Shown here: positions 1 through 9,132 of the stretch, in pieces
Layout: each line of letters starts with the position of its first letter
How positions within the stretch are numbered: position 1 is the stretch's first letter
Source of the DNA: a bacterium
GTDB taxonomy: Bacteria > Cyanobacteriota > Vampirovibrionia > Obscuribacterales > Obscuribacteraceae
Length of the DNA: 64,000 nt
Reading direction: 5' to 3'
NCBI GenBank assembly: GCA_018062085.1
Contig: JAGOSY010000004.1
Span: 124,001-188,000, forward strand
Notes under the pieces: model-generated
The model's database searches: none
What the model was told of the DNA's origin: nothing
The model's input: the letters and a program-made list of their open reading frames with translations, nothing else
Position numbers and translations under genes: made by a program

Positions 1-552
1 CTCTTGATGCTCAACGGAGGTCTCGTCTGCTTTTATGTTGTCTTTGTAAGCGTAAGGATTATCAATGGCAATCATCATATGAATGAGAGCAAAGCAAAAG
101 CCAATGAGAACATAGACGCAGGCCCCACCACAGATGCGATTAGAGTTGACCTCACCGGTGAGAATATCGAGCACCATAATGCGCACAATATAGATGAAGA
201 AAACGAGGATAGTGACAAGAGCAAGCATCTGAAAATTGGCATGGTTAAACGGTGCTAGATTGCTACAAAATGCCAAAGTCCAGGCAGCACCAGCTGCAAG
301 AGCCAAGACAATAGACTTCCAATCGAATTTTTCTTCTCGTCGTACCGACAAAGTCGAAATGACGAGAGCACCAAGCAAAACAATGGCAATGCCAATATGT
401 GACAAGACGCTATGGTCAACCAGAGGCGCGACAAATGCCAGCACCATGACGTTTACAAGCAAAGCGTAATAGTGCTTTGAATGTGGCTTCGAGGCTAATC
501 CAGAAAGAGGCTTAGAGGAACTTCTAGTGAAGCCAGTCAGTTTAGATGACAA
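1..552 (-). CDS. Multi-pass membrane protein, possibly ion-channel-like (partial)
   Basis: The reading frame is open from a TTG at 552 to the window edge (184 codons visible, C-terminus missing). The TTG has an AGGAG Shine-Dalgarno 6 bases upstream. The protein opens with a polar N-terminus of about 28 residues, followed by at least four hydrophobic segments: roughly residues 31-43, 48-62, 77-92 and 98-116, then another near 128-146. The last visible part, after a segment ending MMIAID, is a polar stretch ending in DNPYAYKDN. Small four-helix modules followed by a polar loop occur in bacterial two-TM/pore potassium channels, but the pore and filter (TxGYGD) would lie outside the window, so this function is only a guess. 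It lies 24 bases after the secreted protein gene upstream on the same strand, so the two may be co-transcribed. Confidence 0.7.
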   Translation of the reverse strand, partial: MSSKLTGFTRSSSKPLSGLASKPHSKHYYALLVNVMVLAFVAPLVDHSVLSHIGIAIVLLGALVISTLSVRREEKFDWKSIVLALAAGAAWTLAFCSNLAPFNHANFQMLALVTILVFFIYIVRIMVLDILTGEVNSNRICGGACVYVLIGFCFALIHMMIAIDNPYAYKDNIKADETSVEHQE

Positions 553-576
553 ATCTTACTCCTGCTTACTGGTTAC

Positions 577-1407
577 TTACTGGTAGTTCCAAGCGCCCAC
601 GCCGTACTGGTTGCCGGTATCATCAGGTCGAGCCTCACCCATATAACCAAATTTACTATTAGAAATTTGGTAATTACCTGATGGCTCTTTCTTCACTGTA
701 GTGATGGTGTGATCTGGGCGATAAACAGTAACCTGGTCACTCTGTCTCACTACTGTGCCACTGACACCATTGGGATATTTGATTATGTAGTTGGTTGGGC
801 TGGTGGGCACCATAACTGTGCCATCAGCGAAACCGTTCTCAATGGCATAACTGCCATCAGGAAATTGGTGTAAATAAGCAGTACTACCATCAACCATTGT
901 AAATTCCATCACCACACATTGCTTGTTGCTTGGGGCTCTGGTTTTATCGTAAGGGTCAATGTCTTGAACAGAGAAAACAAAGACCATATCTTGGGCCATG
1001 TCGTGGGCGCTGGCTCCCAATTCTTGAGCAGTACCTTTAGCAATAGACTTGAAGAAACCCTTCACTGGGTGCTTCTTTGCCTGCAGCATCTGAGCAGCAC
1101 TCTGGCCACCTGGGTTAAACCTATCGCGCACCCAAATCTCGGCTTGCGAAAGAGGAGCAGACGGAGCATTTTGACCAGCCAATGAAGGAGTAGCGGAAAG
1201 ATCCGGAGCGACAGCAGGTTTTTGAGCAGAGTAAGGCGCAGTCGGTTTGATCGAACTAGGCGAATTAGCTGGGTTTGTTGAATTGGCTGCGCTCGGTGAA
1301 ACAGTGAGCACAGGGCCGTTTTGCGCAATTGCTGGGCACCACATCTGAAGGCTTAGTGCAAGCAAGCCCAATGAGACTTGACTCAATTTTTGATTTGTTG
1401 CCCGCAT
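577..1407 (-). CDS. Secreted hypothetical protein, proline/serine-rich linker plus C-terminal beta-rich domain
   Basis: This 276-residue product starts at ATG 1407, which has a GGGAGAG Shine-Dalgarno 4 bases upstream. A start further upstream at 1464 would place a polar extension before the signal sequence. Residues 1-28 form a signal peptide with a cleavage site after AIA. A Pro/Ser/Ala/Asn-rich low-complexity linker follows to about residue 85, then a small domain with PDGSYAIENGFADGTV and YPNGVSGTV-like strands. These strands resemble MORN-like or T6SS-spike-like turns, but I recognise no family. The gene lies 73 bases downstream of pgi and just upstream of the partial membrane protein, all on the minus strand. 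Its function is unknown; it is probably periplasmic or on the cell surface. Confidence 0.75.
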   Translation of the reverse strand: MRATNQKLSQVSLGLLALSLQMWCPAIAQNGPVLTVSPSAANSTNPANSPSSIKPTAPYSAQKPAVAPDLSATPSLAGQNAPSAPLSQAEIWVRDRFNPGGQSAAQMLQAKKHPVKGFFKSIAKGTAQELGASAHDMAQDMVFVFSVQDIDPYDKTRAPSNKQCVVMEFTMVDGSTAYLHQFPDGSYAIENGFADGTVMVPTSPTNYIIKYPNGVSGTVVRQSDQVTVYRPDHTITTVKKEPSGNYQISNSKFGYMGEARPDDTGNQYGVGAWNYQ

Positions 1408-1480
1408 GTTCTCTCCCTTAGTATTCTCTGTACAAAATTCAGATAGAACTTCTACTTTTGCCATTCTCGCATTGCCACTC

Positions 1481-3244
1481 TTATTCTGTTGCGAGCGCTT
1501 GATTCACGGCCTGAGAAAGTTGTTTCAAGCCCTCTTCAAGATTGCCGCTAATATGCACGCGCAAGGCTCTGCGCTTGCGGCTGGTGAGAACTTGAAAATC
1601 GCCTCTTGCTTGAGCCGATTTAACCACACCAAAGCTATATTTTTGGCCGGGAACTGCCAAGTCATTGCTGTCTTCGCAGGTCAACTGCAAAACCACACCA
1701 GTATCAGGGCCGCCTTTGTAAGCTTGACCAGTAGAGTGCAAGAAGCGCGGACCGAAACCCAAACAAGTTGCCACATGTTTTTGGTCGCGTACATTCAAGC
1801 GAATTTTCTGCATGGCTTCAACATGCTCTTTGCTCATCTCGATATAGTTGAGCAGAGCAAAGTAATCGCCTTTACCAAGACGGTCCAAGTGAGCTTTGAG
1901 CATGCCAACCAGAGTCTTATCTGCTGATGATTTCTCTAGAGCGGCGACATTGATGTCATCGCTAAACAGTTTAATTTGACCTTCTTCGAAGAACGACTTC
2001 TCAGCAGGCAAGCTGCCATTCTTTTCGTATTCATCAGTCAACTCACGAGTCTCTATTTTGCTCGCTTCAACATCTGGTTGATCAAATGGGTTAATTTCAA
2101 TAATCGCTCCAGCTACTGCTGTAGCTATTTCGAAACGGAAGAATTCATCGGCCAAGTCGATTTTGTCGCTAAGTTCAATGGTAACTACTGGGTGACCGTG
2201 AGCTACCAATTGCGCTAAGCGCTCTTCGATAATGCTGTTGTCTAAGCCATTGAACTTAGTATTATCACCCTTCAGCTTAATAAAAGCGAAGAGGCGATCA
2301 TCACCATAAACCTCAGTATTTCCGCTTAGTCCTTCCAGATCAACAGGAATAATAGCCTTGCCTAATTTGCCAGTTGACTCAGCCACTAGTTGTTCTAACC
2401 AAGCACCAAAATCATGCAAAGCCGCTGAAGTGACAATAGTTAGCTTGTTGCGGCCAGCCTTAGCGGCAACACCCATAATTGTTCCAAGCAAAACACCAGG
2501 GTTATTCTGGGCATTTTTTTCTTGGCAGAGAATAGTCATCTGTTGGGCCCGAGCAAGAAATGTCTGCAAATCTAGACCAATCAAGGCAGCCGGCACTATG
2601 CCAAATGGCGAAAGAGCCGAATAACGGCCACCAATGCCAGGATAGCCCCAGAATACCCGGCGGAAATTTTCGTCTTTTGCGACAGTGGCCAACTTTGAGC
2701 CTGGGTCAGTTATGGCGACAAAACGCGAGCCAGCCTCTTCACCCATCACCTCTTTTACAAGAGCGAGGAAGTGAGCCATATAAATATTTGGCTCAAGAGT
2801 GCTACCTGACTTGCTAGAGACCACAAATAGTGTTTTTTTCAAATCTACTGTGGCATCAAGGTGACGAATTTGCTGAGGATCAGTAGAGTCGAGGATGCGC
2901 AGTCTCGGATAACCAGGTTTTGAACCATAGGTGACAGCAAATACTTCTGGCGCCAGGCTTGAGCCGCCCATACCCAAAAGCAGAACATCAGTGAAGCCGG
3001 CCTCTTTTATCTCTTTGGCAAATTGTTCATATTCAGCTAAGGCCTTTTGCTGGTCGGCCACTACATGTAACCAGTCTAACCATTTAGCTTCGTCTTTGTT
3101 GGTCCACAAAGTGGCGTCCTTCTGCCAAATTTTGTCGACCTTGTTCTCTTTTGTCCACGACAATAGAGATTGGCTAACGGCATCAGACATACTGGCTGGC
3201 AGCTGTTGTGTGAGAGAGCTAGTGGTTGTACTTACAGAATTCAT
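1481..3244 (-). CDS. pgi: Glucose-6-phosphate isomerase
   Basis: This 587-residue enzyme interconverts glucose 6-phosphate and fructose 6-phosphate in the cytosol, in glycolysis and gluconeogenesis. The GMGGSS loop near residue 92, the SKSGSTLEPN phosphate-binding loop and the PGIGGRYSALSPFG stretch match the phosphoglucose isomerase signature. The sequence resembles the isomerase half of the bifunctional transaldolase/Pgi proteins of cyanobacteria and actinobacteria more than the classical E. coli type. No transaldolase domain is attached here: the first 50 residues are a short Ser/Thr-rich leader followed directly by the Pgi fold. The ATG at 3244 is preceded by AAGGACGAG about 8 bases upstream. 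The divergent region 3245-3576 separates it from the APC transporter and should hold its promoter. Confidence 0.93.
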   Translation of the reverse strand: MNSVSTTTSSLTQQLPASMSDAVSQSLLSWTKENKVDKIWQKDATLWTNKDEAKWLDWLHVVADQQKALAEYEQFAKEIKEAGFTDVLLLGMGGSSLAPEVFAVTYGSKPGYPRLRILDSTDPQQIRHLDATVDLKKTLFVVSSKSGSTLEPNIYMAHFLALVKEVMGEEAGSRFVAITDPGSKLATVAKDENFRRVFWGYPGIGGRYSALSPFGIVPAALIGLDLQTFLARAQQMTILCQEKNAQNNPGVLLGTIMGVAAKAGRNKLTIVTSAALHDFGAWLEQLVAESTGKLGKAIIPVDLEGLSGNTEVYGDDRLFAFIKLKGDNTKFNGLDNSIIEERLAQLVAHGHPVVTIELSDKIDLADEFFRFEIATAVAGAIIEINPFDQPDVEASKIETRELTDEYEKNGSLPAEKSFFEEGQIKLFSDDINVAALEKSSADKTLVGMLKAHLDRLGKGDYFALLNYIEMSKEHVEAMQKIRLNVRDQKHVATCLGFGPRFLHSTGQAYKGGPDTGVVLQLTCEDSNDLAVPGQKYSFGVVKSAQARGDFQVLTSRKRRALRVHISGNLEEGLKQLSQAVNQALATE

Positions 3245-3576
3245 CTTGATAACTCGTCCTTTTCAATTCAGAATGGAACTCGCTCTTAACGTTTAGGGCA
3301 GGCTTAGCCTCCAGACACCTATCTAACTAGCTAACTAACTAGGTCGACAGGACAAAAGCTAAAATCAGCTGAAAACAGCTCAAACTAGTTCAAACTAGCT
3401 CAATCCCCTCCAACATATTGCGAAACGATATCAGATTGACGACTATTCTCGGTGAGACTGTTGACGCATATTAAAGATGTAGTAGCCTAACTGTTTGCAA
3501 GCTGGCTACTTAGTGTATTGTTGCCAACCTAGCTTTGAAACGAGTTTAACGGTATCCATTCAGGAAATTATTCCAA
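3245..3576. promoter_or_regulatory. Divergent intergenic region with helically phased repeats
   Basis: This 332-base gap lies between pgi (minus) and the APC transporter (plus), so it must carry promoters for both. I see no open frame with coding character. The visible structure is a CTAACTAG-type short repeat around 3321-3342 and five imperfect 10-base units at 3357-3406. Possible -35 elements (TTGACG near 3435 and 3470) lack convincing -10 partners, so no promoter is assigned. Confidence 0.45.
3357..3406. repeat. Five imperfect tandem 10-bp units (AGCTNAAANN)
   Basis: The units read AGCTAAAATC, AGCTGAAAAC, AGCTCAAACT, AGTTCAAACT and AGCTCAATCC, end to end. The short A-runs recur every 10 bases, close to one helical turn, which is the arrangement that bends DNA. 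The array is inside a divergent promoter region. Confidence 0.8.
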
Positions 3577-5499
3577 TTGACACAGTCTGAGCCAAGCCTA
3601 GCTTCAGGCGGATCTATGCAACCAGCGTCTGCACAGCAGCCCGTGCAGCACCATCACGGCGACGCTCTTTTGGCTTGGTGGTTAGCAGCAGCAATTGTCG
3701 GGGCAGACATAGGCACATCAGTTTTCTACACCACCGGGGTAATTATGCCCCTGGTCGGTTTTGCCGCCCCATTCATTATTTTAATCGTCTGCCTACTAAT
3801 GTGGGTCTTCAAAGCCACTTATGAAGAAGGCTGCGCCGTCAGCCCCTTCAACGGCGGCGCCTACATCATGGTTTTACAGACTGTAGGAAAGCGCTTTGCC
3901 ATCGTTGTTGGCGCCCTAACAATTTTGTCTTATTTAGCCACCGCAGCCGTCAGTGCCCTTTCTGGGGCCTTTTATATTGATTCAGTCGACAATATTATGA
4001 ACTGGCCGGTCACCAACATTGTTGCAGCAGCTATCGCCCCAGTTATCGTCTTCGGTCTGCTCAATATAGTCGGCATTAAAGAACCGGCAATGATTGTTTT
4101 CTTCATTGCCATGTTCCACTTTTGCCTGTTGCTCTATCTCGACGTCAAAGGTCTAATCATGGCCTACGAGCGCCATATTGACCTGACCCGCTTTACCCAC
4201 AGCCTGGCAGTCGTCACCCCGGCACACTTTATTCACGGATTTGCGGCAGCCTTTCTTGGCATTACTGGCTTTGAATCAGCTGCTCAGATTGTTGAACAGC
4301 TAAAGACGCCGACCTGGAAAACGCTTAAATATATTTATTTGTCTGTGGTTATTCTAGTTGGAGTAACGGCCCCGATAACCTCATTTTTGTGCCTTGGGCT
4401 ACTCGACGCTGGTCAATTGAACGACTACAAGAACAGCTTGCTTTCTGGTTTGGCCTTTGTCGAAGGTGGTAAACCACTTCTTATCATTTTGGTAGTCGAC
4501 GCGGCCCTGATGCTATTTGCAGCAGTTAACACAGCCTATGTCGGCTGCATCGGCCTCTGCACCACCATGGCCAAGCAGGGCAATTTACCAGCGTTCTTCT
4601 TAAGGCGCTGGGCACACAAATTCCCTTTTCTTCAAGGTTATCCCTACGTCTGCTTTATGTTCATGGCTATTTGCGCCTTGATGATTGTGCTTCTACCTGG
4701 ACAGGTAGACAATCTTGGCCAGGTCTATGGCATGGCCTTTCTGGCAGTTATGTGCTCCTTCTGTTTTGGCGTGCTGATGCTGCGCATCAAGATGCCTCTC
4801 AAAGTTGAGCGCTCACCCTACAAAACCAAATGGACTTTCCCCTTCAAGGGTTATCAGCTGCCAATTCCACCGGCGATTGGTTTGGTCACACTGTTGTTTT
4901 GTGAAATCGTCCTGCTATTTTCAGCAGAAGGCGCTAGGGGGCTGGGCTTCCAGATTCTTGGAGTAATTTTAATTGTCATGTGTTTCTATCGCATGGGCGT
5001 ACTGGAAGGGCGCCTGCGCGAGCTACCAGACTTACGCTTGGGCATGGGCAAATTTGCCACGATGGAAGAAATTCCAGAAGACTTGCCAATCTATGTACTC
5101 TGCACCGGTGGAGCTAAGGCCAGAAGCCTGGCGACCATGCTTATTAAACTCTTAGAGCGTGAAGAACCCGGCCCCAAAGAGATTGTGATTTTCCATGCTG
5201 AAGAAGAATCGGCCCGGCGCGGCATGATGCATGAATTGTTGCAACGGGTGGTATCACAACAGATTGGGCCGAGTTTCAAAAATCACGATATTGTCTTGAC
5301 CACTAAAATTTTGCCAGACACCTTGGTAGACGGCCTAATTTACATGAAGAAGGCACATCCATTCAAAAAAGTATTCATTGGCACAGGTACAGATCCTGAA
5401 ACAGCAGAGCGATATGCTCGAGATTTAGAGAGTAATTTAGGTGTACCTGTGGAAAATATAGGAAGACCCACTTTGATCGACAACAAACCGACGAAATAA
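3577..5499 (+). CDS. APC-superfamily permease with C-terminal cytosolic nucleotide-binding-like domain
   Basis: This 640-residue transporter starts at TTG 3577 with AGGAAAT about 9 bases upstream. After a polar N-terminus of 33 residues it has about 12 hydrophobic helices up to residue 480. The first helix contains GADIGTSVFYTTG, the unwound-helix pattern of amino-acid/polyamine/cation transporters. Substrate cannot be told from sequence; amino acids are most likely. Residues about 500-635 form a soluble alpha/beta domain (IYVLCTGGAKARSLATML ... VFIGTGTDPETAERYARDLE) that resembles UspA-type domains fused to some APC and CPA transporters and may be regulatory. The LRR gene follows 33 bases downstream on the same strand. 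Confidence 0.85.
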   Translation: MTQSEPSLASGGSMQPASAQQPVQHHHGDALLAWWLAAAIVGADIGTSVFYTTGVIMPLVGFAAPFIILIVCLLMWVFKATYEEGCAVSPFNGGAYIMVLQTVGKRFAIVVGALTILSYLATAAVSALSGAFYIDSVDNIMNWPVTNIVAAAIAPVIVFGLLNIVGIKEPAMIVFFIAMFHFCLLLYLDVKGLIMAYERHIDLTRFTHSLAVVTPAHFIHGFAAAFLGITGFESAAQIVEQLKTPTWKTLKYIYLSVVILVGVTAPITSFLCLGLLDAGQLNDYKNSLLSGLAFVEGGKPLLIILVVDAALMLFAAVNTAYVGCIGLCTTMAKQGNLPAFFLRRWAHKFPFLQGYPYVCFMFMAICALMIVLLPGQVDNLGQVYGMAFLAVMCSFCFGVLMLRIKMPLKVERSPYKTKWTFPFKGYQLPIPPAIGLVTLLFCEIVLLFSAEGARGLGFQILGVILIVMCFYRMGVLEGRLRELPDLRLGMGKFATMEEIPEDLPIYVLCTGGAKARSLATMLIKLLEREEPGPKEIVIFHAEEESARRGMMHELLQRVVSQQIGPSFKNHDIVLTTKILPDTLVDGLIYMKKAHPFKKVFIGTGTDPETAERYARDLESNLGVPVENIGRPTLIDNKPTK

Positions 5500-5532
5500 C
5501 CCGCCACAATATCCCTTCACCAGGACCATTAG

Positions 5533-8319
5533 ATGACCAGGACAATTTCCTTCCCGTCAGATAAATCTCTTGGTCTATTATTTCTGATTACACGCTCAAG
5601 CGGCCAAAGCGGTTGGTGGGAAGAAAAGTTGGGCGACGCCATTGGAGACGTGAGCATACCGGCAGATGCTAATCTGCACCTGCTTCTTGATGGCAATGCC
5701 GATCTCTCGAGGCTGAGACAATTAAAGCCTAACGATTTGCAGTCTATCGATTTTCGCCAAATAGATATTACTGATTCAGACTTAGAACACTTGGCGCATC
5801 TATCAGGGCTGCGTTATCTCACTTTGCCTGATCGCAATATCACCGATAGTGGCTTGGCCTCTCTACGTAATTTGATCTATCTAAACATTCTTGATCTTGG
5901 GGCGACAAAGGTCACAGATTTTGGTCTCCCCAGACTTAAGCACTTAACTGACTTGCGCAAGCTCTATTTAGACTCAACCATGGTCACCGGCGAGGGAGTA
6001 ATCGAGTTAAATCGAAAGCTCACTCGCTGCCATATTGTTTTACATGGCGGCCGCACTCTAGCCTTCCCTTTTGAGTGCTCACCGGGGCGGTTGTGGCTGG
6101 CCAAAGCCGAAGTAAACGGACAGAGAGACTGGACAGAGCTGGGTACTGCCCAAGGCACAGTAGAAGTTTCTAGACGGGCATTTGTGCGCTTAGAAGTTTT
6201 AGACAGAGCGGCACTAAAAGAATGCAACCGCCTCAAACCCGATGACATTCAGTCGCTAGATTATCTTTTTCCCGAAATAAGCGAAGAAGACTGGGATTGC
6301 GTTAATCGCATAGGCGGCCTGAGAGAACTGCGCTTAGGTGGCGTAGAACTAGCAAAAGGTAGCTTGCGAGATTTATCAAATTTGCAAAGATTGCGTACAT
6401 TTCAGCTTACATCTTGCCACATTTCAGACCAGGCGCTAAAACCAATCCAAAATTTGAACGCCCTAAAAGAGTTGCGTATCTCTCACTGCCAGTTTGACAG
6501 TGTCAAACTCGGAGATATTCTTTCGCATACACCAGCCAAGAAACTTTTACTAGAAGGGGCCCATATTGACGACAAAATTCTTGGAACAATCAACAAAATC
6601 ACTGATTTTCAAGAACTCTATATAGTCTTTTCAGCCGCCACAGACAAGGGTTTAGAGTGTTTGCACTATTTCCCGCAGCTAACCACCTTGGTGCTGCGTA
6701 TAGACGCACTGACTGAAGTTGGACTTGAACAAGTAAGTGATTTAAAACATCTGCGTCGCTTAGTAGTACGCGCCGACGATGTCGCTGAGACTTTCTTCCA
6801 CTCAGTTGCAGCATTGACCGAACTAGAAGAACTTTCAATTAGACAAATTGATTTACGAGGAGACGGGCTATCTAGCCTCTCACACTTGACCAATTTGAAA
6901 CGCCTTCATCTCAGTGCCTACAGTGACAACAGCAAACCCGAGTTTTCGACCTATAAGAAGAAAGTAAAACTGGTTATTGGCGCTCTTCCTCGCCTAGAAG
7001 AAATGTCTATTCGCTCTGATGGTGCCCCCATTGAGCTGCATGATCTGCCCAAACTGAAAGTGCTAGACGCTAGCAACAATTCAGTTAGCGATAAGGGCTT
7101 CATTGGCATTGATAGACTTACCAGCCTTGAGACACTACACCTCAAGGGATGCAACCGCATTGGCAACGACACTCTTACCAAAGTGGGAACTCTAAGTCAT
7201 CTCAAAGAGCTTGATCTATCGCTCACTCGCATTACCAATGAAGGTATTAGCAAACTATCTAATCTGCATGAGCTGCGCTATCTCAACATCGCTTCAACAG
7301 CAGCCGACAATCAAGCACTTGCTCATATCAAACACCTGCGCGAATTGCGTTTTATTGAGTTTCCTAAGCCTCTAACTGACGCCGATCTGCCTAATCTAAG
7401 CGAACTAACAAAGTTGCGCAGCGTTAGACTTGGTGCAGTAACAGACGCTGGAATGGCAGCTTTAACTAAACTGACATTTATCGGCGAGATCAATTTAGCC
7501 GGAGCGAATGTCGGCGACGACACACTCTCACACCTACGTAACTTCACGCACATGAAAACCCTGAACCTTGCCAATACAGGCATCTCGGATCAAGGCCTGG
7601 TATTTATAAGCAACTTCAAAGCCTTGACCACACTGAATTTGAGTGGTACCGATATTGGTGACCAAGGGGTTGCAGCGATCACCAACCTGACATCATTGAA
7701 GGCGCTCGATCTCGAAAATTGCAAGCGTCTGCGCGATAAGGGTATATCGCTAGTTGCTTCACTGTACAACCTGCAATGGCTCAATCTCTCTAATACTAGA
7801 ATTTCTGATGGCGGCTTATCTAGTGTTCGCAGGCTTTCTAAGCTTCAGACACTTCGTCTTTCATTCACCCACATTACAGACAACGGTCTGTTTGTGTTGC
7901 GTGACTTACGTGAGCTACGCGCCTTAGATCTCGAAAATCTAGAAATTACCGGTGATGGCTTAAAGCATCTAGTCAATTGTCGAAAAATGAAAGATCTGAA
8001 ACTTTCATCAAGTAGCATTATTGACAGTAGCATTTCTTACCTGAGCGCACTGCCTGAGCTAGAAGAGCTAGACTTGAGAAACACCCTGATTACAGCTGAG
8101 AGCTTAGAGACCCTGGCGCAAATTAAGAGCTTGAAAAAACTAGTTTTGCTAGGCACAAACATTTTGTACAAAGACTTAGCCAAACTTAGTGATTTAACTG
8201 AACTTGAAACATTGATTTTTCATGATGTAGAAGCGACTCGCGCTGAGAAAGCAGCTCTAAAAGCTGCTTTACCTAATACAAAGATTCAATTGCTTGACCG
8301 CGAAGTAAACTACTCATAG
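5533..8319 (+). CDS. Large leucine-rich-repeat protein with a duplicated N-terminal module
   Basis: This 928-residue protein has no signal peptide or membrane segment. Residues 6-98 and 177-268 are two copies of the same module (F-P near the start, LGxLxL/GRLWL, Trp, LGxAxGxV, LKPxDxQSxD, GLRxLxL), each running into leucine-rich repeats. From about 270 to 915 there are roughly 25 repeats of 23-24 residues with the pattern L-x-x-L-x-L-x-x-T-x-I-x-D-x-G-L, the ribonuclease-inhibitor/cysteine-containing type common in planctomycetes and some eukaryote-like bacterial proteins. Such solenoids bind other proteins. AGGA lies 8 bases before the ATG. Kinases linked to similar LRR modules occur in related bacteria as far as I recall, but no kinase domain is present here. 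The partner and role are unknown. Confidence 0.88.
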   Translation: MTRTISFPSDKSLGLLFLITRSSGQSGWWEEKLGDAIGDVSIPADANLHLLLDGNADLSRLRQLKPNDLQSIDFRQIDITDSDLEHLAHLSGLRYLTLPDRNITDSGLASLRNLIYLNILDLGATKVTDFGLPRLKHLTDLRKLYLDSTMVTGEGVIELNRKLTRCHIVLHGGRTLAFPFECSPGRLWLAKAEVNGQRDWTELGTAQGTVEVSRRAFVRLEVLDRAALKECNRLKPDDIQSLDYLFPEISEEDWDCVNRIGGLRELRLGGVELAKGSLRDLSNLQRLRTFQLTSCHISDQALKPIQNLNALKELRISHCQFDSVKLGDILSHTPAKKLLLEGAHIDDKILGTINKITDFQELYIVFSAATDKGLECLHYFPQLTTLVLRIDALTEVGLEQVSDLKHLRRLVVRADDVAETFFHSVAALTELEELSIRQIDLRGDGLSSLSHLTNLKRLHLSAYSDNSKPEFSTYKKKVKLVIGALPRLEEMSIRSDGAPIELHDLPKLKVLDASNNSVSDKGFIGIDRLTSLETLHLKGCNRIGNDTLTKVGTLSHLKELDLSLTRITNEGISKLSNLHELRYLNIASTAADNQALAHIKHLRELRFIEFPKPLTDADLPNLSELTKLRSVRLGAVTDAGMAALTKLTFIGEINLAGANVGDDTLSHLRNFTHMKTLNLANTGISDQGLVFISNFKALTTLNLSGTDIGDQGVAAITNLTSLKALDLENCKRLRDKGISLVASLYNLQWLNLSNTRISDGGLSSVRRLSKLQTLRLSFTHITDNGLFVLRDLRELRALDLENLEITGDGLKHLVNCRKMKDLKLSSSSIIDSSISYLSALPELEELDLRNTLITAESLETLAQIKSLKKLVLLGTNILYKDLAKLSDLTELETLIFHDVEATRAEKAALKAALPNTKIQLLDREVNYS

Positions 8320-8367
8320 TCAGTACTCATTTTTTTTAGCACTCATAATTAGTAATTTGAGGTATCT

Positions 8368-9123
8368 ATGCCCACAGAGTTGCTGCAAGAAAAAATAGCC
8401 GCAGCGATTGCTTCATTTAACAGAGGGGCACATGACCAGGCTGAAACCTTCAGCAGGCAGGCTCTAGCATTTAAAGAACCTTCTGATTTAGCTGATCGCT
8501 GGACCGCAGAAGCCTTTGGCAATCTCGGCATGGCGTTTATGAGTGTGGCCAAATTCTCTACTGCCCAGCTGTGCTTAGAGCGCTGCATCAATGTGCTTGA
8601 AGAAGATAAACACATACACCCTTCAACTCTAGCGCAATTGATTTCGAATCGTGCCAGTTGCTTTCTCGCCGAAAACAAATTTGCCGAAGCTTTGCCACTC
8701 TGCGAAAAAGCCTGGGGAGTGGCTGAACTAGCGGGGAAATCTAGCGACGAGCAAAGACCAGTATTTCTCTCAAACTTAGCGAGTGCCTACTATAAGCTCG
8801 ATCGTCTGAGAGAAGCTGAGTGTTACTACAAATTGGCCATAGAAGCAGCTGAGAACATCTGGGGTGACCATGAGCTTGTGGCCGTTACCCAAAATAATTT
8901 AGCAAATTGTTGCCGCGATCAAGACAAGTATGATGTCGCCATTGAACTCTACAACCTGTCAATTGCCTATTTTACAGACAACGGCGGTGCCAGCCCAGAC
9001 TTGGCCTTTGCCCTCAATAGTTATGCTGACTGCCTGCGAAAAATGGGCAACGAACAAGAGCTAGTCAAAGTGATAGCAAAGCTAGCCGAAGTAGAAGAGG
9101 AGCTAGAGCTGCTAGCTGACTAG
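8368..9123 (+). CDS. Tetratricopeptide-repeat protein
   Basis: This 251-residue soluble protein starts with ATG preceded by TGAGGT 6 bases upstream. Helical pairs of the TPR_12/kinesin-light-chain type run throughout, for example LSNLASAYYKLDRLREAECYYKLA and VTQNNLANCCRDQDKYDVAIELY near residues 130-205. It is 48 bases downstream of the LRR gene, and both encode protein-interaction scaffolds. A run of eight T residues lies between them, without a clear hairpin. No enzymatic domain is present. It ends tail to tail with the glutathione peroxidase gene, 9 bases away. Confidence 0.85.
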   Translation: MPTELLQEKIAAAIASFNRGAHDQAETFSRQALAFKEPSDLADRWTAEAFGNLGMAFMSVAKFSTAQLCLERCINVLEEDKHIHPSTLAQLISNRASCFLAENKFAEALPLCEKAWGVAELAGKSSDEQRPVFLSNLASAYYKLDRLREAECYYKLAIEAAENIWGDHELVAVTQNNLANCCRDQDKYDVAIELYNLSIAYFTDNGGASPDLAFALNSYADCLRKMGNEQELVKVIAKLAEVEEELELLAD

Positions 9124-9132
9124 TGAAATTAA

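Noticed and set aside
1406..1927. 173-codon plus-strand frame over the pgi C-terminus
   Set aside because: It is antisense to a firmly identified gene and its translation has no recognisable features or Shine-Dalgarno.
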